DNA of 13,492 bases from Pleurotus ostreatus/Saccharomyces cerevisiae fusant (taxonomy: Eukaryota > Opisthokonta). The stretch spans positions 1-13,492 of the forward strand of contig JAMQCK010000963.1 in NCBI GenBank assembly GCA_024196135.1, given 5' to 3'. The notes beneath the pieces were generated by a model, which was not told the origin of the DNA, ran no database searches, and worked only from the letters and a program-made list of their open reading frames with translations. Shown here one piece after another: positions 1-7,187 of this stretch. The position numbers and the translations under genes were made by a program. Numbering within the stretch: the first letter of the stretch is position 1; each line of letters opens with the position of its first letter.

Positions 1-16
1 CCGCCGAAGGTTCCCA

Positions 17-62
17 CGAGTAGACCCAATCCACAAGATACCCTGGTTGACTGGTCTACTCG
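17..62. repeat. 10-bp perfect inverted repeat downstream of the MFS gene
   Basis: CGAGTAGACC at 17-26 is exactly complementary to GGTCTACTCG at 53-62, with a 26-nt spacer. It lies past the MFS stop at the window edge. It could be a hairpin in a 3' region or a dyad site for a neighbouring gene off the window. The rest of 1-189 shows no coding region. Confidence 0.4.
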
Positions 63-189
63 CCGCGAGAGTCCTCAAGCAACTGTGATGAGCACAATGG
101 ACATCACCTCGCCACTAAAATAATATACACAGCGGGATACGGTAGAATCTATATAAATCGCGCTTCAAAGTCGTTAATCATCGTCTGAG

Positions 190-2413
190 TCAAGCATGCA
201 CCGGCTTGTCCTCAACCACCGCCTCCATCTCGATATCCTTCTCCTTATCCGCGACCGCAGACGCCGCATTCTCCTGCATCGTCCACTTCTGGTCCACAAC
301 GCTATGCAGCGGGATCCCCTTCATCAACAGCGCCGACAGCAGCCCCAACCCCAAAATCCCAATCAGCACCTCCCAAACGACCTGCAAACTCAGCGCGAAC
401 GCCTCGTTTACCTCAAACCGTTGGTCCGGCGGGAGCATCGGAATCCGCGGGATGGCTGAGTATGCGACGTCGATGCCGCCTGGGAGCTGGTCCTTGAACC
501 ACTGTGGGAGCTTTTTGTTGGCTTGGTTCTGGAGGACGGTGCTGCCGATGGTGACGCCCCAGATCTGGTGGGCGGGTTAGGTTTTGGATGTTGGAGGTGG
601 TGGGATGGTAGGCTCACCCCGGCGAAAGCCCGCACGAAGGACATGAAGGATAGCGACAGCGCGCTGGACTGCACCGGCAACGGCGCCTGAATTGGGAACA
701 TCGTCGTCGAGTACACCGCACTGCGTTTGCATCAGAGACCAATACCCCGCTACGCCACGGAGTTAAAACTCACCCGATGCCCACAGCAACAATGACCAAA
801 TACCCAATAGCACGGCCGACAGTATGGTATGCGTGCAGCGTACTCATCAGGCCGGTGCCGATAACTGGGAGGCACCATCCGACGAGCATCTGCGGGCGGT
901 AGCGGCCGGTCTTCTTCACCATCACGCCGGCGACGATGGCCGCGGGGACCAGGGCAGACATGCCCAGCAGGTAGACGCCGGACTTGATGGGCGTTGCGTT
1001 CTTGACAGCTTGGAAGTACACCGGATACATGTAGGTGAGGCAGAGCGCGCCCACGGCTGAGATGAAGGTTTGCAGATAGCTGTTGAGTTATTGTAAGTGA
1101 GGGAAGAGGCAGAAAAATAACGACATACCCGCTGACGCTCGTTCGGTTGTTGACGACGTGGAAAGGTACCTGAGCGAGGGTGAATCGTAATCGCAGCCAA
1201 GAACGCAATGAAACCTACCAACGGGTTCTTCGCCCACTTCGCCTCGTACACCATGAAAAGCACCAGACCAACCAGACCGATAATCAGCGGTGCCAGAGTC
1301 TGCGCAGAGTCCCAAGGCGACGTGACACCGCCCCAAGTAAGCCCAATCGCAGCGGAAGTCGTGCTCCCAATGACGATGACGTTCCCGCTGTAAACATGGT
1401 ATCGAGTGAGCCTGTGTCTGCGCTACGCGGCCGATGTCCTCGCTATAAGGCCAACGTCCTCGCTCCACGGCCGACGCACGGAGAGGGACTCACATCCAGT
1501 CGATCTTGGCCAGTTTCTCTTTCATCGAGCCCGGCGGCGTGGGCAAATTCAGCAGAACTCCAACGAGGGCGGACGCCACGCCGGCGATGGGGAGATTCAT
1601 GTCTAAAACAGCCCGTCAGTTGCGGTTCAAACGATGGCTATTGGGAAGCGATGCGATGACTATCGGGTAACAGGATGTTCAACGGGAGAGCGAAACGATG
1701 AATCTGGAGAGCGAAACGATGATTATCGAGGAAGTGACATACAGAAGATCCAGCGCCATTGGCCTTTGTCGGCCAGCGTGCCACCGACGATGGGGCCGAT
1801 GAGGGAGGCGATACTCTGCAATTTTTGTCAGACTTCGCGTGTGTAGACTTGAATGATATGCAGGCGCACCCATGTTCTGTGGGGCGGTCAATGCTAGGTT
1901 CTCGTAAACGCAGGACGTGACTCACAATCCAAACAGGCTCGCGTACACGCCACGCTCGCGAAGCGTCGTGATATCGGCAAGCACAATGTAGCCCAAGGCC
2001 TGGATCCCTCCTCCCCCCAGACCTTGCACGGTCCGCCCGGCAAGCATCATGGAGCTGTTGCTCGCGCCCCCGCAGATGCCACTCCCGAGGAAGAAGCAGG
2101 CCAAGCAGAAGAGGAGCGCGGGCCTCCGTCCGAAGACCTCCGCCATGGCACCACTCATGGGCAGGAAGGCCGTGGAAGCGAGAGCATACGCCGAACCGAC
2201 CCAGGTAAACTCGTCGATGTGCAGGTCGCTCGCGATGGTTGGAAGTGCCGTACTGACGACCGTGAGCTCCAGAGCCGCGGCGAACAAAGAGAGACAAATA
2301 GAGCAGAAGATGAGCCAGAAGCGGGGGCCCTTGTGCGTCTTCGCGACGACTTCGCCCTGCGGAGCAGCGACCTCGTTGATCGTCGTCTGGCTGTTCATGT
2401 TCACGCCGGACAT
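190..2413 (-). CDS. MFS transporter, DHA2-like (14-TM drug:H+ antiporter type), 9 exons
   Basis: A predicted plasma-membrane proton-coupled exporter of 556 aa. Exons on the minus strand are 2413-1926, 1876-1870, 1815-1743, 1602-1494, 1387-1219, 1169-1129, 1079-774, 720-618 and 564-190; they sum to 1671 nt and stay in frame. Visible family motifs are TVVSTALPTI in the first helix (about residue 51), SGAMAEVFGRR (motif A, about 87-97), RTVQGLGGGG (motif B, about 127), and a GPIVGG stretch followed by WRWIFYMNLP. PVYFQAV and a Lys/Glu-rich cytosolic C-terminus follow. Helix 1 carries Glu where DHA2 members usually have Asp. The start at 2413 gives a normal hydrophilic N-terminus; a second Met six codons in is possible. 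Exon 2 is only 7 nt, and introns 3 and 4 are unusually long and repetitive. It is divergent from the UbiA-type gene, which suggests, but does not prove, export of a terpenoid product. The substrate cannot be read from sequence. Confidence 0.92.
1421..1480 (-). repeat. Three-unit 20-nt tandem repeat in MFS intron 4
   Basis: Units at 1421-1440, 1441-1460 and 1461-1480 share the pattern CGCT....GGCC.A.GTCCT on the plus strand; the third unit diverges at its end. They lie within the 106-nt intron 1493-1388, which has a GTGAGT donor and a TTTACAG acceptor. The repeat unit differs from that in intron 3 but is of similar length. Confidence 0.7.
1603..1742 (-). repeat. Degenerate repeats filling MFS intron 3
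   Basis: This 140-nt intron is nearly three times the length of most introns in the gene. On the plus strand it holds an exact 17-nt direct repeat (1685-1701 and 1706-1722, offset 21 nt) with core GAGAGCGAAACGATG. It also holds three related 14-mers of the type CGATGRYTATYGRG at 1632-1645, 1654-1667 and 1717-1730. The donor is GTATGT (1742-1737) and the acceptor TTTTAG ends at 1603. Confidence 0.75.
1870..1876 (-). other. 7-nt microexon of the MFS transporter
   Basis: Exon 1 ends after two bases of a codon at 1926, before a GTGAGT donor. The next long coding block begins at 1815 in a frame that a single intron (1925-1816) cannot reach. Seven bases at 1876-1870, preceded by CACAG and followed by GTGCGC, restore the frame and encode the end of the Leu-Thr-Trp triplet that fungal MFS proteins commonly have just before the GPxxGG helix. 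The flanking introns are 49 nt (1925-1877) and 54 nt (1869-1816). The GTGCGC donor is weak. Confidence 0.75.
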
Positions 2414-3054
2414 CGTGGGCAGCGGCGTTGGGGGAGGGGATGCTAGCTGTCGACGCTCGCGCGGCGCGCTCTTCTAGTATATCGACTGCCCGTGACGGCG
2501 TGCACGGCTGATGTCCGTGGCCCGTTTCTATTCTGGCCGACAGCTTCGGAAGGAAGGTTCATTGACTTGCACGAGCATCATGGGAGAGGACCGCGGTACG
2601 CCCTCCGCCCGCTCTTCCGCCTGTGAGGTATGAGGGCATCACGCAGCATCGCAGACTGAGAAGTCGTCGCGCAGAAGCGCAGAAGGGCGCTGAAGCAGGG
2701 CGGAAGTTGGGAATGAGCATCAGATGCAGGCGTGACTGCCGTGAGCCGTGACCGATTTGGTTCCTCGGCACGTGCCGCGGCGCCGGCGTCGTGCCGACTG
2801 GAGTTCGAAACTCAGAATTGAACCAGCATGTCCGGACATCTTCTGTCGCTCGTCCGCCTGTGCGGAGCTACTAAGCGCTCGACCTCGCACCTGAGAACCT
2901 GAGCGTCGCCAGGGCAGTGATGTCAATCGCTCTCACAAGAGCCTCGGTACACCGATAGCCATCATGGCTTGCGATGCATTCGGTATACAAAGCTCTCTCC
3001 CTCTCGGAAGGCTAGTCGATCCCCTCAATCCTCGCCTCCTGACAGACAGAAAAT
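2414..3054. promoter_or_regulatory. Divergent promoter region between the MFS and UbiA-type genes
   Basis: 641 bp with no convincing coding sequence separates two start codons pointing away from each other. On the UbiA side there is a TATA-like TATACAAA at 2984-2991, about 65 bp before the ATG, followed by a CT-rich stretch typical of fungal transcription starts. On the MFS side, CGATATACTAG (minus strand, near 2475-2485) is a weaker TATA candidate. A 12-bp palindrome lies at 2828-2839. Shared control of the two genes is plausible but inferred. Confidence 0.6.
2828..2839. promoter_or_regulatory. 12-bp perfect palindrome ATGTCCGGACAT, candidate regulator site
   Basis: The twelve bases are exactly self-complementary and centred on CCGG. 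The site is about 215 bp before the UbiA-type start and 415 bp before the MFS start. Dimeric fungal regulators often bind such dyads, but the site fits no specific factor that I can name. Confidence 0.35.
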
Positions 3055-4064
3055 ATGTCGTCGAGTCTACTTCGCCGTGCTGCACACGATCTGCACACTC
3101 TGTATCTCTTCACGAGATCTGACTTCAAATCAATCCTTTTCCCTATCGTTCGTGAGCGTCTTTCATCCAAAATCGCTCTTATTGACTTCGCTCAGTCTGT
3201 CTTCGCTCTCTTCACGGTTGCATACGATGCATCTCTGACGACCACGAGAGTTTTGTCGACGGTGTTTTGGGTCTGGATCCACCTCCTGCAGTTCTGCGTG
3301 TCTAATCAGACGCTCTCGTCCGACGAGGACGCGCAGAACAAGCCATGGAGGCCGCTCCCCGCGCAAAGGATCGCTCTCCGCGATGCACTCGTGCTGCGAT
3401 GGGCTTTGCTGCCTATCTGCGCGCTCATCTGCGTCGCCTACGACCTCAAGTTCATCGCGCTGTGGTTCCCTTTTGGGGTCATCATGCACAATGAGCTGAA
3501 GCTCGACTCGCACTGGCTCACGCGGAACGTGCTCAATGCTCTCGCATACTGCACCTTTGACATCGGTGCGACTTCTGTGGCCCGCGGCGGTTCGTAGCGC
3601 TTTTTCTTCCATCCTTGAACAGCTGCCTGACGCTACCCAGAGTACCACGGCTTCGCCTCGAAGAAGGCCTTCAACACCCACATTCTGACCTTCCTCATCG
3701 TCCTCACGACGGTCCAGGCTCAGGACTTCCGCGACGAAGAGGGCGACCGCACCGCAGGTCGACGCACCATCCCCATCGTCTTCCCGCGGTCCGGCCGCCC
3801 CACCATGCTTCTCGCCATGGTATTCTGGTCCATCTACATCGCTACCCAGTGCGAGCTTCCAGCCCTCCTTGCCTCGGCCATCCTGGCGGGTGGCGCCTTC
3901 GTGGGAGTGAGGTTCTACCTCTTGACAGACGCCGCCTCCGACCGCAAGTCGTACCTCTACTACAACGTGGGTTCTTGTTCTCACCGTGATTGATACGTCT
4001 ACTGAAGCTATCTGCGAAGATATGGCTCGCCACCGTGCGGATTGCGCCTTTTATCCGCGTTTGA
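3055..4064 (+). CDS. UbiA-superfamily membrane protein, UbiA-type terpene cyclase / prenyltransferase-like
   Basis: An integral membrane enzyme of 305 aa. Exons are 3055-3589, 3641-3966 and 4008-4064 (918 nt, in frame); introns are 51 and 41 nt. The N-terminus LYLFTRSDFK is typical of fungal UbiA-like proteins. The first metal-binding region is N84-QTLSSDED-AQNKPWRP and the second is QDFRDEEGDR, with D207, D210 and D214, followed by GRRTIPIVFP. Hydrophobic helices fill the rest. UbiA enzymes act on polyprenyl diphosphates with Mg2+, either transferring the chain to an acceptor or, in some fungal members such as the fumagillin cyclase, cyclising it. In the first motif two Asp of the canonical NDxxDxxxD are replaced (Q85, S88), as I recall for this fungal branch, so it is unlikely to be the ubiquinone enzyme COQ2. 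It is divergent from the transporter and 1.4 kb upstream of a prenyl diphosphate synthase. Intron 2 is short, and read-through would give an early stop. Confidence 0.88.
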
Positions 4065-4600
4065 GAGCCTGTGGATTGGGGTGCCTTCAGCGAGGTCGCA
4101 TGGGACGGCGAAGACGGAGGGGGTTCATTAGCCCATTTGTATTGTCCGCGGAATTTCTTTGTATCGTCCTGGTATTGTCCTGGGAACGGCTATACTGCAC
4201 TCAATAGACGTATCTTGATTCCAATCTGACGCAGATGGTCATGGGGACTAGTAGATGGCGCCGCTGAACAATCGGCCGTCCAAGGAAAGCATAGCACCCG
4301 CGCTCGGCAAATGCCGAACCCTACTTTCTTCTCACCATCATCTTCTGTTCGTACCTTTTAGGCTATGTTCTTCGCGGCACTGCCCGGCTCGATTGACCTA
4401 GCTCCAAGCTCAATAAGCAAGGAAGGTGATCTACAGCGATAGGACCGTGCCGAGGTGGTGGGCGTGTACCCTGGGAGGACCGGAAATCCGTTACGACCGT
4501 GGGTCCTCATTGTTGCCACATTTGTTCCTCACCTCAAACGTCTTGCGGAGGCGAACGTTTGAACTCTCTCACATCGCACTGGCATCTGTAACTCGTCACT
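4065..4600. other. Intergenic region after the UbiA-type gene
   Basis: About 540 bp holding the 3' end of the UbiA-type gene. Stops are frequent and I see no family motif in any frame. An inverted repeat lies near its right end at 4534-4562. Confidence 0.5.
4534..4562. repeat. 8-bp inverted repeat TCAAACGT/ACGTTTGA, 13-nt spacer
   Basis: TCAAACGT at 4534-4541 pairs exactly with ACGTTTGA at 4555-4562, about 40 bp before the doubtful small gene at 4601. It may be a regulatory dyad or chance. Confidence 0.35.
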
Positions 4601-4883
4601 ATGGCTCAGGCTCTGTATCAACATCGCGGAGCCGCTGCCAACTCTATGATGACGGCCTTTGCCCTCCCAATGGCGGTGGTTGCGCAAGCGCCGTCCCCCA
4701 CGCTAGTCGTTCAGCACCGCCACATGTCAATCATGGCGCTCAAGTCACTCGGTCTCTATGCGACTTGTGGATATGCAGCATACGCAAGTGTCGACAAGTA
4801 TCTCTTTCTTGATGCGCACCCGCGGATGTGGCGCCTCTTTCCCCCGTCGTTCACGCAGCCAAGACTTCCCTGCAGCTGTCTAG
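4601..4883 (+). CDS. Possible small protein gene, function unknown
   Basis: I do not recognise this gene. The ATG at 4601 has a good fungal context, with A at -3 and G at +4. Left unspliced, the frame runs to 4954 and encodes 117 aa, but the second half looks like random low-complexity sequence. A plausible intron, 4798-4858, with a GTATCT donor and an ACGCAG acceptor, would give a 73-aa product ending at 4883. The N-terminal part has a mildly hydrophobic stretch, MMTAFALPMAVVAQA, and a second near residues 43-62. No TATA box is evident. It lies between the UbiA-type gene and the prenyl synthase, so it could be a small accessory gene, a remnant, or a chance frame. Confidence 0.25.
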
Positions 4884-5498
4884 GCAGGTCGGAAGCCCGC
4901 GGCCTCCGCTGTGCTAGCTCACTCTCAACCTCGCTGGCGACATCAACCTCTTGAATGATGTTGATACGCAGCCTGAACATGACTCAAAAGAAGATCGAGG
5001 GACGAAAGAAGGAAGTGCGGCGCTACCGGGCCTGCTATAGGTACCGAAATGGGTTCAATCACCATGGGCGCTACCACACTGATCAGCGAACGAGCCGGCT
5101 CACTCACTCACTCCATCCAGTTTTGACCTGTTCCCCTTCGACATCGCATTTCACCTCGTCACTGAACTTGTTCCATCGCCCCCACCAGGGGGAGAACGCG
5201 GAGATGGGAAGAAGGTGTGAATATGCCGCGGGTAACTGGCCCCTCGAAGCGGATGGCTACCCATCGTATCTCATCTTGACCAACCCCACCAGGTTGCCAG
5301 CCCTATTCATCGCGTGCAGCACAAACCGCGAGCGCCTAGCGCTGCATATAAGGGCCGATCCCTAACAGGCCGCCCCCTACCCAGCCACAGCGTTCTCACC
5401 CATCCCGCGAGGTCTTCAATCCTTCGTCTCGCGCTTTTATATTCTGCACGTCTCTTTGCTGCGCTATATAAACCTCCTCCCAAGCACTGCAAGTTATC
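4884..5498 (+). promoter_or_regulatory. Upstream region of the first polyprenyl diphosphate synthase
   Basis: This region has no supported gene. It becomes promoter-like towards the right, with TATA candidates at 5345-5352 (CATATAAG), near 5435 (TTTATATTC) and at 5465-5472 (TATATAAA). The last is the best match but lies only 27 bp before the ATG, so transcription from it would start close to or inside the coding region unless spacing is atypical. The 5345 element would leave a leader of about 120 nt. Confidence 0.45.
5465..5472 (+). promoter_or_regulatory. TATATAAA box close to the start codon of synthase copy 1
   Basis: A consensus TATA box sits 27 bp before the ATG at 5499. The short spacing implies a very short leader, or use of an upstream TATA element such as the one at 5345-5352. 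Confidence 0.45.
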
Positions 5499-6847
5499 AT
5501 GTCGTGGCAAGGCCTCCTCACCTCGTTGAAGAACCTACTCTCGTACGCGATGTTGGCGACTGTGGCACCTGCGGCGCTCAAGGCGCACCAGCCGGCTCTG
5601 CCTGCGCTGCCGAAGCTCTCGCCGGAGGAAGAGAAGCTGGCGTTGCAAGAGAAGCTTGGGAGGTATATCCATGGGATGCGGGAGACGTTTATCCTGGACC
5701 TCTCGACGTCCAACGAGCTTCTGACGGAGGTGTCGCAATACTACGCGAAGCGGCCTTCGAAGCTCATGCGCCCTCGCCTCATCCTTCTGACTGCACTTGC
5801 TGTGAATGCGAGTGTGGGCGAACGCGACGGTAAGTCTTCCTGAACCTACTTCCTGGCGTGTACTTACGGCTTTGCAGCTCTCCCTCAGCAGGTCCGCCTT
5901 GCTGAGATCGTCGAGATGATCCACGTTGTCTCTGTACGTGCACGGTTATTCCTCGCCTCATCTACTTCTGACGCTTCCGCAGCTCCTGCACGACGATGTC
6001 ATCGACGAGTCCGACACGCGGCGCGGCGATCTGTCCGCACCGTCCAAGTTCGGCAACAAGAACAGCATCCTCGCGGGCGACTTCGTCCTCGGGCGCGCCA
6101 TGTCCCTCATCGCCGCGCTCGAGAACTTCGACGCCATGCGCGAGATCGCGGGCGTGGTGACCACGCTGGTCGAGGGCGAGATTATCCAGGCGGAGGACTC
6201 GATCGCGCTCGGTGAGAAGGCGAAGGCGGGTCAGGCGGCGGACCAGTGGGGCTCGTATATGGAGCGCATCTTCTTGAAGACGGGCAGCCTATTTGCGCGG
6301 GCGTTGAGGAGCACGGCGATGCTTTCGGGCTTGCCGAGCGACGATGAGCGGGTGCTTGCGGTGGGAGACTATGGCACAGAGCTTGGGCTGGCGTTCCAGG
6401 TGAGTCGTGTGCGCTCGAAGGCTGCCCATTGGATGCTGATCGGCTTGATAGATCATCGACGATGCACTGGACTTCAAAGAGACCTCTGTTGACAGCGCGG
6501 GAAAGCCCACGGGTGCCGTTGACCTGAGCCTCGGGCTCATCACCGCACCTGTCTTCTACGCGCTCGAGGAACGGCCTGATGAGCTCGCGCCGTATGTCTC
6601 ACGGAAGTGCTCTGAGCCTGGCGATACGGCGGAGGTAAGCTTAATTCTCCAGCACTCTCAGATGCTCTTGACTGATCGGACTCAGGTCGTGAGGATCGTT
6701 AGGGAGACGTCCGCACTGCCGCGTACTTACGCGCTTGCGGCGCAACACGCGCAGAAGGCACGCGATGCGCTACAAGTCCTCCCAAGCACCCCCGCAAGGG
6801 ACGCGCTGGAGGCGCTTACGATGAAGGTATTGTCGAGGGATCAGTAG
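5499..6847 (+). CDS. trans-Polyprenyl diphosphate synthase, COQ1-like (copy 1)
   Basis: This enzyme condenses isopentenyl diphosphate with an allylic diphosphate to build a linear prenyl chain. Exons are 5499-5829, 5878-5933, 5983-6399, 6452-6634 and 6686-6847 (1149 nt, 382 aa); introns are 48-52 nt. The first Asp-rich motif, LLHDDVIDES, has D133, D134 and D137; the second, IIDDALDF, has D271, D272 and D275. MRPRL (about residue 90), DTRRG, GNKNSILAGDF, LVEGEIIQ and the C-terminal ALEALTMKVLSR match the long-chain class that includes the hexaprenyl/solanesyl synthases of ubiquinone synthesis. The residues just before the first motif (V128, S129) are not bulky, which favours a long product. 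The first 42 residues lack acids and carry a few Lys, so mitochondrial import is possible. A near-identical paralogue lies inverted at 12811-13492. Whether this copy makes the ubiquinone tail or feeds the nearby UbiA-type enzyme is open. Confidence 0.93.
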
Positions 6848-7187
6848 CCCCTTGCTCGATTGTGTATGATGGTATCCTCGTGGTGTGGCGCAGGGCGTTC
6901 GCAAGGACTGTGTAGAGACCTGGGACTAATTTGTATAACACCCTACTTATATAAGCCTGTATGACTCCCGAGAGCTGTAGACATATATTTATTTTGTAGA
7001 TCATGCACGCATTACCTGCGAATGTTATCTTGAGCACTCAACGTTGTGGGTCCAGTCTCGGCAAAGGCCGATGAACGCCGGAGCCGGTGACTAAACGGTT
7101 AGTAAACGCGACTCGACCATTGTTCTCCACTTGCCTTTCCCGTCCATGTCATTTCGAGAACAATAGACCCTCCGTTCGACAATCATC
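6848..7187 (+). promoter_or_regulatory. 3' end of synthase copy 1 and promoter of XPF
   Basis: 340 bp without a gene. An AT-rich patch around 6980-7000 (ACATATATTTATTTTG) could serve 3'-end formation for the synthase. No clear TATA box precedes the XPF start, as is common for housekeeping genes. Confidence 0.4.

Noticed and set aside
1638..2297. 219-codon minus-strand frame overlapping the transporter
   Set aside because: It is a different frame of the transporter exons and introns; the spliced MFS frame has the family motifs.
3163..3984. Long open frame of 273 codons on the minus strand
   Set aside because: It lies antisense to the UbiA-type exons and crosses intron 1. Its protein is Arg/Glu/His-rich without any motif, as expected from the opposite strand of GC-rich coding sequence.
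5307..5510. Short frames on both strands before synthase copy 1
   Set aside because: They contain promoter-like TATA elements, have unremarkable composition and lack any family similarity.
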